64,000 nt of DNA, from assembly GCF_028330965.1 (NCBI RefSeq), contig NZ_JAQMUB010000081.1:1-64000 (forward strand). Direction: 5' to 3'. The notes below the pieces were generated by a model, which did not search any database, was not told the origin of the DNA, and worked only from the letters and a program-made list of their open reading frames with translations. This DNA comes from Oscillatoria sp. CS-180. Lineage in GTDB: Bacteria; Cyanobacteriota; Cyanobacteriia; Phormidesmidales; Phormidesmidaceae. The translations under genes and the position numbers were made by a program. Positions 51,901-60,313 of this stretch are shown piece after piece (position 1 is the stretch's first letter; the number at the start of each line of letters is the position of its first letter).

Positions 51901-53076
51901 ATGAGTAATCAAGGGATTCATCCCAAAAAGCAGCGAATTGGCGTGATCGGTGGGGGGCAGCTAGCCTGGATGATGGCAATGGAGGCTCAGGAGCTAGGGA
52001 TGGAATTGGTTGTGCAAACACCGAAGTTGACTGATCCCGCTGTGACGATCGCCCTTAATCCCGTTCTAGCTCCGGTTGCTGATCCAGCGGGAACTCAGAT
52101 ATTGAGCGATCGCTGCGATGTCATCACGTTCGAAAATGAGTTTGTAGATCTCTCCGCGCTCAATCGACTTGAAACAGCCGGAACTCTTTTCCGTCCTCGG
52201 CTACAAGCGCTTGAACCCCTGCTGGACAAATACACTCAACGGCAGTTTCTAGCAGCTCACGGTCTACCTAATCCACCCTATGTGACGTTAGATGCCAACG
52301 TAGCCGACGAAGTAGTGCATGAGCTAGCCGGTTCGCTTGGTTTTCCGCTGGTCCTGAAAACACGACGATTGGGCTATGACGGACAGGGAACATTCATACT
52401 CCGCTCTGCTGACGAACTTTTGCAGACCTGGAGCCACCTCAATCGCCCACCTGTTTTGCTAGAAGCCTTCATTCCGTTTGAAAAGGAACTCGCGGTGATG
52501 GTTGCTCGCTCGCTTACAGGCGACATTGCCGTGTATCCGGTAGTGGAAACCCAGCAGGTTGACCAAGTTTGTCGGCGGGTGTTTGCCCCAGCACAGGTTG
52601 CGCCAGCGGTTGGGCACACCGTAGACGCGATCGCCCGCACCCTCATCACTCAGCTAGACTTCGTTGGCGTGCTGGGCATTGAGCTATTCTTAGCGCCGGG
52701 CAATAAGGTCTTAGTTAATGAGGTGGCTCCCCGGACCCATAATTCTGGGCATTACACGTTGAATGCTTGCGAAACGTCACAGTTTGCTCAGCAGCTTTTG
52801 GCCGTGTCAGGGCAGCCGTTGAGCAGTCCAGCAATGACTTGCGATCGCGCTCTCATGGTCAACCTACTAGGATTCGAGAACGCCAACAGTGACTATGCCA
52901 AGCAGCGACAGCTATTGGCTCAAATTCCGAACGCCCATGTGTACTGGTATGGCAAGCAAGAGTCGCGCCCAGGGCGCAAGCTGGGACACGTAACCGTCTG
53001 CTATGAGAAAAATGAGGAGGGCAGGGAGATCGCTCAACACATTGAAGCAACTTGGTATCCCGCCGCCAATTCGTAA
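51901..53076 (+). CDS. purK: N5-carboxyaminoimidazole ribonucleotide synthase
   Basis: 391-residue ATP-grasp enzyme of de novo purine synthesis that carboxylates AIR to N5-CAIR. The N-terminal RIGVIGGGQLAWMMAMEAQ is characteristic. ATP-grasp features are FPLVLKTRRLGYDGQGTFI, PVLLEAFIPFEKELAVMVAR and EVAPRTHNSGHYTLNAC. purE is not in the window. A 6S RNA gene follows on the same strand, an arrangement known from other cyanobacteria. Confidence 0.95.
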   Translation: MSNQGIHPKKQRIGVIGGGQLAWMMAMEAQELGMELVVQTPKLTDPAVTIALNPVLAPVADPAGTQILSDRCDVITFENEFVDLSALNRLETAGTLFRPRLQALEPLLDKYTQRQFLAAHGLPNPPYVTLDANVADEVVHELAGSLGFPLVLKTRRLGYDGQGTFILRSADELLQTWSHLNRPPVLLEAFIPFEKELAVMVARSLTGDIAVYPVVETQQVDQVCRRVFAPAQVAPAVGHTVDAIARTLITQLDFVGVLGIELFLAPGNKVLVNEVAPRTHNSGHYTLNACETSQFAQQLLAVSGQPLSSPAMTCDRALMVNLLGFENANSDYAKQRQLLAQIPNAHVYWYGKQESRPGRKLGHVTVCYEKNEEGREIAQHIEATWYPAANS

Positions 53077-53105
53077 TCTCCGGTCAAAGAATTCGCGAAA
53101 CACCC

Positions 53106-53136
53106 TTGCGTTTTCAGGGGTAGGGTTGGTTATTAT
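53106..53136 (+). promoter_or_regulatory. Candidate promoter of 6S RNA
   Basis: TATTAT at 53131-53136 is a good -10. TTGCGT at 53106-53111 could be a -35 with a long 19-bp spacer. The predicted transcript start near 53143 coincides with the beginning of the folded RNA. Confidence 0.5.
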
Positions 53137-53142
53137 GTCGAA

Positions 53143-53328
53143 AGATTCACTACGGCGTTGGTGACTGCCAATACTGTTTGTCGATCTATGCTTTGTCTTA
53201 AAGGGAATCGAGTAGTGCCGATGGCAGTATACCGAGCATGTACTCGGAAACTTAAAATCGGTGCCGGAATTCCCACCTGGTTCTTCCAGGTCGGAAACTG
53301 AGGTAAGACGGCGTCGCGGTGAATAATC
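53143..53328 (+). ncRNA. ssaA: 6S RNA
   Basis: No protein is plausible here. The transcript folds like 6S RNA, mimicking an open promoter to sequester RNA polymerase holoenzyme. The closing stem is 53145-53157 with 53312-53324 (13 positions, one mismatch, some GU). A large central bubble carries a hairpin on its 3' side (ACCTGG/CCAGGT around 53274-53290). The terminal stem is built from GGGAAT/ATTCCC, then GTGCCGAT/ATCGGTGC, and a CCGAG/CTCGG tip. The ~186-nt length and position downstream of purK match cyanobacterial 6S (SsaA in Synechococcus PCC 6301). Exact ends are estimates. Confidence 0.8.
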
Positions 53329-53331
53329 ATT

Positions 53332-53372
53332 GAAATCCCTTTCTGGTTATCAGGGGGGGATTTTGTTTTTTT
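53332..53372 (+). terminator. Terminator of the 6S RNA transcript
   Basis: AAATCCC pairs with GGGATTT across a ~20-base loop, followed by TTGTTTTTTT. It lies directly after the folded 6S RNA region. Confidence 0.75.
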
Positions 53373-53466
53373 AGCTATTCAATCAGTAGGCTAACCGTAA
53401 GCGGTGTTGTTGCATTCGTAGCGGTGTGTAAGCGAAACAAGTAAGACCTCTGCAAATAAACCGTTT

Positions 53467-53560
53467 GGAATGAATGAATTTTAAGTTCTCAGTTTTGAAT
53501 GATTGAGTCATCGGCGAATCCAAAGCTCAAAGTTGATACTTAAATAAGTTCCCGTTCCTT
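53467..53560. repeat. Repeat B, copy 2
   Basis: ~94 bp matching 43455-43550 with a few substitutions and lacking one GTTTTGA unit. It ends just before the stop of the YiaA/YiaB-like gene. Confidence 0.75.
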
Positions 53561-53587
53561 TGCAGCAGCCCTGCGGGCGATCTCCGT

Positions 53588-53887
53588 CTACTTATTGAGA
53601 CTGTTGTAGGGATCATAGTCGGCCAGTAAGCGCTCCAACTTAGCTTCATCAATGCGATTGGTGATGCGTTTGGACTCTTCAATATCGCGAACCGTTTTGG
53701 AGAGGCTAATGGTTGAGCCAATTGAAAAGAGCATGCCCATGCCGAGATAGCCCTTTAGCCAACCATTGACGGGCAAATAGAAGATGCCTGTTGCTGTGGC
53801 GCTGAGCGCGATCGCAAATGAAATCCATGTTTGTGCAATCCAGGCCGAGGTATGTGTTCTGGGCGTGTCATATTTCTTTGCGGTCAT
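53588..53887 (-). CDS. YiaA/YiaB-family membrane protein
   Basis: 99 residues from the ATG that follows GGAGG by about four bases. Two transmembrane helices lie at about 15-37 (AWIAQTWISFAIALSATATGIFYLP) and 45-62 (GYLGMGMLFSIGSTISLS). A charged cytoplasmic tail (KTVRDIEESKRITNRIDEAKL) follows. The W-x-x-Q-x-W pattern in helix one fits the YiaA/YiaB two-helix domain, whose function is unknown. Monocistronic, with repeat B immediately downstream. Confidence 0.82.
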   Translation of the reverse strand: MTAKKYDTPRTHTSAWIAQTWISFAIALSATATGIFYLPVNGWLKGYLGMGMLFSIGSTISLSKTVRDIEESKRITNRIDEAKLERLLADYDPYNSLNK

Positions 53888-53908
53888 GATGCCTCCAGTA
53901 AGATTCAA

Positions 53909-54257
53909 CCCAACAAGCTCATTCTGGCAGCTGTATCCGTGAGCCTACCAGGAGTTTCACACAGTAGGACGTAGACCATCGAAGGAGACCGAAGACAACC
54001 GCAGCCGCAAAGTTTTGCTGGCGATCGTGTCCTAAAGATTTCTTATGCAGGAAGCGATTAAAATTCGCTAAGGTATCAATTAATTTATGATTAAGAACTA
54101 TCGAAGCATTAGGCCAAATGCATAGGCTCTTATGGGTGTATCTCTTCGATGTTTCTGAAATTCTTTGCTACTGCACGGTTTCGACTGCACAGGCTAGCTC
54201 AGCAAGGTTTTACTTAGCTGAGATTGGGTCAAACATTTCTGGAAAAATCCCTCGACT
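53909..54257. other. Intergenic region before the M16 peptidase genes
   Basis: ~350 bases with one weak hairpin (CTCAGC/GCTGAG near 54198-54222) about 35 bp before the GTG start of the first M16 gene. No gene recognised. Confidence 0.4.
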
Positions 54258-55538
54258 GTGATTGCTCAACAAACATCTTTGACTTCTGCCCCTCCGTCCT
54301 TTCCAGCTACGATTCATCGCCTAGAGAATGGGCTAACAGTCGTGCATCAGCACATGCCTGCAACGCCTGTCGTTGTCGCTGACGTTTGGGTTAATGCTGG
54401 AGCTGCATTGGAACCAGTTGAGTGGACGGGCATGGCCCATTTCTTGGAGCACATGGTTTTCAAAGGCACCGAGCGTTTGTTGCCGGGCATGTTTGACTAT
54501 GCCATTGAAACGCGGGGTGGATTTAGCAACGCCGCAACCAGCCATGACTATGCCCACTTCTATATGGCATTGGCGGCCTCTGCGCTGCCTGATACGCTTC
54601 CCTATCTGGCTGATCTCGTGCTTCACGCTGCGATCCCCGCAGACGAATTTGTCCGAGAACGCCAGGTCGTGTTGGAAGAAATTCGGCAAGCTAAGGACGA
54701 TCCCGACTGGATTGGCTTTCAGGCTATGTCTGAGCAGGTATTTCCCAATCATGCCTATGGGCGACCTGTGTTAGGGACGGAAGAGATTCTGAGCCAGCGA
54801 TCGCCCGAAGAAATGCGGCACTTCCACCAAGCTCATTACCAACCTCAAAATATGACTGTAGTGGTGGCTGGCGGCGTCTCGTTAGACCCCACCTTAGAAA
54901 TGGTGCGGCATGCCTTCCGTGCCTTTGCAACCCCTTTGGAGATTACAAGGGAAACCGGACAGATTCAGCCGTGGTGGGGAGTGCAACGTCAAATACTGCG
55001 GGTTCCACGCTTAGAGCACGCCCGCCTGATGATGGCCTGGCTGGGTCCCGGAGTGGATAATTTGGATGCGGCTTGTGGCATGGATATTCTCTCAGCGGTT
55101 CTAGCGGAAGGACGCAGTGCCCGGTTGGTGAGAGAACTCCGTGAGGAACGACAGTGGGTGCTCGATATCACCAGTAGCTTTTCACTCCAGCGAGACTGTA
55201 GTCTGTTCACCTTGCAAGCCTGGCTTGATCCCGATCATGTTGATCCCGTCGAAGCCCTCATTTGCGATCGCCTATCCACACTGGCAGATCAGCCCATCTC
55301 TCACGCCGAATTAGACAAAGCTAAACGTCTATTGGTAAACGACTTCGCATTTTCTACAGAAACACCCGGGCAGCTTGCGGGGCTGTATGGTTATTACAGC
55401 GTGGTCGCTTCTGCCTCAGACAGCTATACTTACCCCGCTCGAATTAACGCTTACACACCAGCCTCTTTATCCGCATTGGCAAAACAGTTCCTTTCGGCGA
55501 ATACGTATGCTTCCACAGTGCTATTGCCTGCAAGCTAG
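54258..55538 (+). CDS. M16 zinc metallopeptidase (active subunit)
   Basis: 426 residues starting at GTG. The inverted zinc motif HxxEH is intact at H61-FL-E64-H65 (MAHFLEHMVFKGT), and the downstream Glu is in FVRERQVVLEEIRQAKDDP. The family includes processing-peptidase beta and PqqL-like proteins, which cleave peptides as heterodimers. No signal peptide. The second, inactive-type M16 gene follows 113 bp later, implying a two-subunit enzyme. Substrates are unknown. Confidence 0.93.
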   Translation: MIAQQTSLTSAPPSFPATIHRLENGLTVVHQHMPATPVVVADVWVNAGAALEPVEWTGMAHFLEHMVFKGTERLLPGMFDYAIETRGGFSNAATSHDYAHFYMALAASALPDTLPYLADLVLHAAIPADEFVRERQVVLEEIRQAKDDPDWIGFQAMSEQVFPNHAYGRPVLGTEEILSQRSPEEMRHFHQAHYQPQNMTVVVAGGVSLDPTLEMVRHAFRAFATPLEITRETGQIQPWWGVQRQILRVPRLEHARLMMAWLGPGVDNLDAACGMDILSAVLAEGRSARLVRELREERQWVLDITSSFSLQRDCSLFTLQAWLDPDHVDPVEALICDRLSTLADQPISHAELDKAKRLLVNDFAFSTETPGQLAGLYGYYSVVASASDSYTYPARINAYTPASLSALAKQFLSANTYASTVLLPAS

Positions 55539-55651
55539 CTCACTCTTCCAATATTGTTGAAGCTGTAACAGCTGAAAGCCAACCTGGGTAGAAAGTGTGT
55601 ATAAGAAATATGTCTGCTTGACTCACGCTAAAAGTATTGTTTCCTTAAGAT

Positions 55652-56905
55652 ATGACCTCACCTCCTTCTGTTGATCGCCCACTGCTCCATCGCACAGTCC
55701 TGAAAAATGGTCTGGTGGTGGTGGTCATTGAGAATTCAGTTGCAGATATTGTGTCTGCTCGGATGTTGGTCAGAGCTGGATCAGGCCATGAAACGCGATC
55801 GCAGGCTGGTTTATTCAGCCTCATTTCTTCACTGCTGACCAAAGGCACACAGCAGTTCACGTCCATGGAAATTGCTGAACAGGTTGAGTCTATTGGAGCC
55901 AGTTTGGGAAGTGATGCATCGGCGGACTATAGCCTCGTGAGTCTGAAGACCGTCTCTGCTGATTTCGAACCGATTTTGGCGCTAGCAGCTGAGGTAATTC
56001 GTCACCCAAGTTTTCCTGAAGCGGAACTTGATTTAGAGAAGCGACTGACATTACAAAGTATTCGCTCCATGAGGGAGCAGCCCTTTACGACGGCTTACAA
56101 CGCATTGCGAGCCGCGATGTATGGCGAACATCCCTACAGTCTGCCGGGAATCGGTACCGAAGATAGCGTTGCTCTGTTGTCCCAAGACGATTTATTTCAG
56201 ACTCATAAAGCCTACTATCGTCCCGACAACTGTGTGCTGGTTGTTGCGGGCCGGATTACGGTTGATAAAGCAGTTGCTCTGGCTGAACAAAACTTTGGCG
56301 ATTGGGAGGTTCCGGATCAACCCTTGCCACCGCTGGTGTATCCCACGCTCCCCCTGCAACCGACACATCAAGAGATCACCCAACTGACCAATCAAGCCAT
56401 CATCATTATTGGCTATCAGTCTCCCACGGTTAAGGATCCAGCCTATGGGCCGTTGAAGTTGATTAGCACTTATTTGGGCAACGGCTTGTCTAGTCGTCTA
56501 TTTGTAGAGCTGCGAGAGAAGCGGGGTCTTGCTTACGATGTCTCGGCCTTCTACCCAACTCGCCTGAGCCATTCACAGTTTGTAGCTCATATGGGGACAG
56601 CACCCGAGAATAGAGCGATCGCCCTAGCCGGACTGCGCGACGAAACAGAACGCCTTGGTGAAGCTGGACTAACGGTGGAAGAACTAGAAGCGTCCAAAAA
56701 TAAACTGTTGGGACAGTACGCGCTCGGTAAACAGACCAATGCTCAAACCGGACAACTGCTAGGCTGGTACGAGATTTTGGGGCTGGGTGTTGAGTTTGAT
56801 CAGGTCTTTCAGGAGACGATTCGGAAGGTAACCGCAGAAGAGATTCGAACTGCGGCTCAAGCTTATCTGACCGAACCCTTCGTCGTTGTTCTAGGCCCGA
56901 CCTAA
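55652..56905 (+). CDS. M16-family peptidase, non-catalytic-type subunit
   Basis: 417 residues with M16 fold features (VLKNGLVVVVIENSVADIV, YYRPDNCVLVVAGRI, and VELREKRGLAYDVSAFYPTRLSHSQ). At the zinc site it reads AGLFSLISSLLTKGT, so HxxEH is missing. The R/Y loop REKRGLAYDV that binds substrate is kept. This matches the alpha-type partner of the preceding gene. Confidence 0.92.
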   Translation: MTSPPSVDRPLLHRTVLKNGLVVVVIENSVADIVSARMLVRAGSGHETRSQAGLFSLISSLLTKGTQQFTSMEIAEQVESIGASLGSDASADYSLVSLKTVSADFEPILALAAEVIRHPSFPEAELDLEKRLTLQSIRSMREQPFTTAYNALRAAMYGEHPYSLPGIGTEDSVALLSQDDLFQTHKAYYRPDNCVLVVAGRITVDKAVALAEQNFGDWEVPDQPLPPLVYPTLPLQPTHQEITQLTNQAIIIIGYQSPTVKDPAYGPLKLISTYLGNGLSSRLFVELREKRGLAYDVSAFYPTRLSHSQFVAHMGTAPENRAIALAGLRDETERLGEAGLTVEELEASKNKLLGQYALGKQTNAQTGQLLGWYEILGLGVEFDQVFQETIRKVTAEEIRTAAQAYLTEPFVVVLGPT

Positions 56906-56968
56906 AAGATCCCTACAGCGGGAACGCGATCGCCCCCTGCCAACAAACTCAAACTCAGTCACCGTTGG

Positions 56969-57838
56969 CTAGCTAGAGGTTTGTCCCCCCGCTACATCCA
57001 GAAGGGCACCCGTGACGAAACTGCTATCCTCTGCGGCCATATAAACATAGGCCGGAGCCAATTCCTCGGGTTGTGCTGCCCGCTCCATCGCGACATCTGT
57101 GTCGTAGTTGTCGACTTTCTCTTTTGGCATTGTCGCGGGAATGTTCGGTGTCCACACAGGACCAGGAACCACAGCATTGACTCGAATATTGCGTGAAACC
57201 AAATTGAGAGCCAGGGATTTGGTGAAGGTATGAACGGCACCTTTGCTCGTCGCATAGTCCACCAACATGCCCTTGCCAATTTTGCCGACGATACTGCCCG
57301 TGTTGATAATGACGTCTCCCTCTTTCAAGTGAGGCAGCGCTGCTTTGACCATGTAGAAATAGCCGAAGACGTTGGTTTCCATAGTGCGACGAAACTGCTC
57401 CAGAGAAATATCCTCGACCTGCTTTTGGGTCATTTGATAAGCAGCATTGTTCACCAGGATGTTGAGCTTTCCAAACTCGTTGACCGTCTGATCAACTGCC
57501 GTCTGACAGTCCTCAAAATTGCGGACATCATATTTAAGAATTAGGCACTTTTGCCCGCGCTTTTCAACCAAATCACGAGTTGTTTCAGCGTCGCTATCAT
57601 TCTCGTTATACAGAATAGCCACGTCTGCACCTTCCATAGCATAGGCGATCGCCACAGCACGACCAATCCCGGAATCTCCTCCAGTGATGAGGGCAACTTT
57701 TCCAACCAACTTATTGGCGGGTTTGTAGTTTGACAAATCGCTGTCAGGCGCTGGCGTCATGTCAGACTGCTTGGCTGGATAGTCCAGCTTCTGACCCGGA
57801 ATTTCATCAGGAGTAGGTCGCCGCTCTTTAGATTGCAT
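56969..57838 (-). CDS. Short-chain dehydrogenase/reductase (YghA-like)
   Basis: About 289 residues from MQSKERRPTPDEIPGQ. The extended N-terminal arm with PGQKLDYPAKQSDMTPAPD is typical of the YghA/YdaD general-stress SDR group. The NAD(P)-binding motif is TGGDSGIGRAVA, followed by NNAAYQ, the catalytic Ser in INTGSIVGK, and YATSK with Tyr and Lys. These reductases act on aldehydes or alcohols, and the substrate is unknown. Confidence 0.93.
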   Translation of the reverse strand: MQSKERRPTPDEIPGQKLDYPAKQSDMTPAPDSDLSNYKPANKLVGKVALITGGDSGIGRAVAIAYAMEGADVAILYNENDSDAETTRDLVEKRGQKCLILKYDVRNFEDCQTAVDQTVNEFGKLNILVNNAAYQMTQKQVEDISLEQFRRTMETNVFGYFYMVKAALPHLKEGDVIINTGSIVGKIGKGMLVDYATSKGAVHTFTKSLALNLVSRNIRVNAVVPGPVWTPNIPATMPKEKVDNYDTDVAMERAAQPEELAPAYVYMAAEDSSFVTGALLDVAGGQTSS

Positions 57839-57947
57839 AGGACAGTAAATCAAAACTTACATGCCGATACTAAAGATCTGCGGTTGATTTGACATGCTTC
57901 CTAAGCTGGATCAACTACTCCATCTAAGGACGTAAATGTCATCTTTA

Positions 57948-58154
57948 CTAGCTTTGAAGAAAAACCACAACACAGGCAACTAAAAGCATCAGAAAAACAA
58001 AGTGTGGAAACTGGAAAGTTTCATCTGAGACATTAGATTCAAATCCGCACCATAGACAGCGGTAGTAATTTTCTCTAGGCTGTGCAAGTGCATGTTTACC
58101 GCACTTAGGGCAGATTTGAAGGTCTTGACGGGGGTCTTGAACGGTATAGGCCAT
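57948..58154 (-). CDS. Small membrane-anchored zinc-ribbon protein
   Basis: 68 residues. CPKCGKH and CLWCGFE provide four zinc cysteines at residues 15-39. After a short linker comes a C-terminal transmembrane helix (FVFLMLLVACVVVFLQ). It is thus tail-anchored with a cytoplasmic zinc ribbon. No family recognised. It lies downstream of the sigma-factor group, but a terminator at 58268 separates them. Confidence 0.65.
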   Translation of the reverse strand: MAYTVQDPRQDLQICPKCGKHALAQPRENYYRCLWCGFESNVSDETFQFPHFVFLMLLVACVVVFLQS

Positions 58155-58267
58155 AGATACTCTTTTTTGGACTTCTACCCATATGTGTCTTCAGGAAAAA
58201 TTATGTGACGGGCTCGATTTTGAAAGGTAGAAATCAATTTTTCAGAATTTTGAGTAACAGAGTTTAC

Positions 58268-58302
58268 TAAAAAGGCATTCAGCTTAGTACAGCCAAATGC
58301 CT
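58268..58302 (-). terminator. Terminator of the sigma-factor operon
   Basis: On the minus strand AGGCATT pairs with AATGCCT across a loop that can itself pair weakly (GGCTG/CAGCC). TTTTTAG follows. It ends 29 bp downstream of the 204-aa gene's stop. Confidence 0.8.
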
Positions 58303-58330
58303 CAAGGAATTGCGTATGAGGTTCTTGCAT

Positions 58331-58945
58331 TTATAGAAGGATGAAAATCATACCAACAAGGGCAAGCATCATTAGCCAGGAGACCGATTCTTCCACTAGA
58401 AAGTCTTGGAGAAAGTGTCCAATTTGAGTCAGACTTGACCCAGATTTAACAGGTTCATACCGAGTTGTTTGAAAGCTGGCATATTGAGTATTTCCTGAAA
58501 AGTCTCCCGATAGCAGCTTTTTGTTAAGAGAGTCTCGACAAGAATGTGTGGCGTCAAAAACCATTTCCATTCTAGGAGGATGGCTATTGGGATTAAGTTC
58601 CCGATAGCTGTGCTGACCAACCGTTGAAAAGCTCATTAGGATTTGTCGTTCATTTTCGCTAAGGATGTGTTCCTGAGCTTTGGATGCTTCGTTTTGATAA
58701 ATGAGCTGCGATCGATCACTGTAAAAACCCAGTTCTCGATACGTCTTCTCGTCAATCTGGTTGATTAGAAAACTCATGGTGTCATCAAGGGCTGCCATTT
58801 CTAGAATGTCTTCTAGCCTGCTAGCTTGCCTCTCAGATAATCTGGGCAGCCTCGCTAAATAATAATATTCAGCCAGAACCTTTCTGCATTCCGTCTTCGA
58901 AGCATTAAACGAGGTTCTGAAATCCTGGGATTCTTCTGGTCGCAT
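58331..58945 (-). CDS. Tail-anchored protein downstream of a sigma factor (anti-sigma candidate)
   Basis: 204 residues. The N-terminal ~180 are soluble and helical, opening with FNASKTECRKVLAEYYYLARLPRLSERQASRLEDIL. A single transmembrane helix closes the protein (VSWLMMLALVGMIFILL). I do not recognise a family, and no zinc HxxxCxxC of ZAS-type anti-sigmas is present. It lies 64 bp behind the sigma-factor gene, and the pair ends in a common terminator. This arrangement is typical of sigma/anti-sigma operons; the regulatory role is inferred from position and topology. Confidence 0.6.
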   Translation of the reverse strand: MRPEESQDFRTSFNASKTECRKVLAEYYYLARLPRLSERQASRLEDILEMAALDDTMSFLINQIDEKTYRELGFYSDRSQLIYQNEASKAQEHILSENERQILMSFSTVGQHSYRELNPNSHPPRMEMVFDATHSCRDSLNKKLLSGDFSGNTQYASFQTTRYEPVKSGSSLTQIGHFLQDFLVEESVSWLMMLALVGMIFILL

Positions 58946-59009
58946 GAAAATTGCACCAATCCTTTTGTTAATTACCTTGCTCGCGTGTGCCTAAATAGGT
59001 TCAAGTCTG

Positions 59010-59606
59010 TTAGCTGTTAACAGACAACATGCCTTTTCTGAGTTTTTCAAGTGCTCTTTTTCCCTGAGTCCGTAATTTTGGAATCAGAGAATCGCTAAAT
59101 CTCGGCTCGATCTTGGATTCCACAAAACAGCAAGCAACTTCTTTCCACGAATATCCTTTGACAATACGCAGTGTCAGAATTTGCCGATCTCGTTCTGGCA
59201 ACGAATCAAAAGACTTCCAAAGTGAATGCACCACCTCCTGATCGATGCCTTCTGTATAGGAATCATCAGGTAAATCTGTAGCGGCTTCATCCGGATGCGT
59301 TAGTTTCTGTCTGATGCCATAATTGCGTTTTCGCTGTCTTCTTTTCTCAAGAACAATGAATTGAGAAACCCGAGCCAGATAGGCAGGAAGGTTTTGAATC
59401 TCTTTGCCTGCCATGATTTGTTGGCGAATTCGCATGTAAGCCTCTACTAGAATTTCACTTTCGTGCCATTCGGGGTAAAGTCCCATCTGATAGAGCGATC
59501 GCCGAATAAAAAAGATTAGATTTTTAGAAGTGCTGACCTCCTCCAGTGATAAAGAGCGTTTGACGACCTCATTGAGCAATTCAAGCTGCTTGTAGATCTC
59601 ATTCAT
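59010..59606 (-). CDS. Sigma-70 family (ECF-like) RNA polymerase sigma factor
   Basis: About 198 residues from MNEIYKQLELL, behind GGAGG about ten bases upstream. Region 2 is SEILVEAYMRIRQQIMAGKEI..LPAYLARVSQFIVLEKRRQRKRNYG. Region 4 is SLPERDRQILTLRIVKGYSWKEVACCF...IPKLRTQGKRALEKLRKG, in which the helix-turn-helix has a short insertion. There is no region 1.1 or 3, so it is a group 4-type factor, though divergent. The downstream membrane protein gene may encode its regulator. Confidence 0.82.
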   Translation of the reverse strand: MNEIYKQLELLNEVVKRSLSLEEVSTSKNLIFFIRRSLYQMGLYPEWHESEILVEAYMRIRQQIMAGKEIQNLPAYLARVSQFIVLEKRRQRKRNYGIRQKLTHPDEAATDLPDDSYTEGIDQEVVHSLWKSFDSLPERDRQILTLRIVKGYSWKEVACCFVESKIEPRFSDSLIPKLRTQGKRALEKLRKGMLSVNS

Positions 59607-59862
59607 AGAAGTTTCTTTCCTCCTATAAGAATGTGACACCAGCAGACAAACGTGTGACACGAGCTATAGCTCAAGGCTAAAGATAGAAGGCAAAAGAATG
59701 AATCAAATCCTTTTACAACAGTGGTTTAGCACTCACAGAAGCCGTCTGAAATTAATCGCAGTCGCCTGTCACCTGACTGTCGATTCTCTTGGCAGCTGGC
59801 TTCTGCTTGCGAACGCCTAAACCCCTAACCCCGCCCAAATTTTCTTGCCCGATACCAATATC

Positions 59863-60132
59863 CTAGCGATTGGGTTGACGACTTTCGAGGCGAAACAAAA
59901 AGACCATCAGCGCTACAACACCAACTTGCAGCAAGAGATTAGGGATGGCTGAACCCACGTCCCGTCCGGCCAGAATCTGTGTCAGAAAGATGAACCCTCC
60001 GATCGCGCCAGAAGCAGCAAAGGTTCCATACACAAATTTTCGAAGACCTTTGTAGGGAGCTTTGGCCTCCGCTAAAAGTCGCTGATATTTCTCCGGCGTC
60101 ATGCCTTTAGGAATGCGATCGCGTCCGTCCAT
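59863..60132 (-). CDS. DUF3493 (LPA1/Rep27-like) membrane protein
   Basis: About 89 residues from MDGRDRIPKGMTPEKYQRLLAEAKAPYKGLRKFVYGTF. Two transmembrane helices lie at about 37-54 and 63-82. The motif RLLAEAKAPYKGLRKF matches DUF3493, which in algae and plants forms the membrane part of LPA1/REP27, a photosystem II assembly factor. The bacterial homologue's role is unproven. The upstream extension to 60198 lacks family sequence. Confidence 0.8.
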   Translation of the reverse strand: MDGRDRIPKGMTPEKYQRLLAEAKAPYKGLRKFVYGTFAASGAIGGFIFLTQILAGRDVGSAIPNLLLQVGVVALMVFLFRLESRQPNR

Positions 60133-60214
60133 AGCCCTAACAGTCCTCGTAACAGTAGCGTTATAGCTGTCGCCAGTTCCATTAGAACAAGACGGCAAAC
60201 CACCCAGCTATAGG

Positions 60215-60261
60215 CTCAGCACCCAAATGCTGTTAGTGCACAAGCCTAGATAACTAAAGCT
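60215..60261 (-). repeat. Repeat D, copy 3
   Basis: On the minus strand it reads AGCTTTAGTTATCTAGG and ends TTTGGGTGCTGAG, matching the copy at 4862 over ~47 bp. Intergenic, between the lipoprotein and DUF3493 genes. Confidence 0.6.
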
Positions 60262-60313
60262 ATAACTATCGCTACTGTCACCATACCGAAAACTGGCTGT
60301 CAGCAATAGCGGT

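Noticed and set aside
53133-53330. 65-codon minus-strand open frame downstream of purK
   Set aside because: The segment is better explained as 6S RNA on the plus strand.
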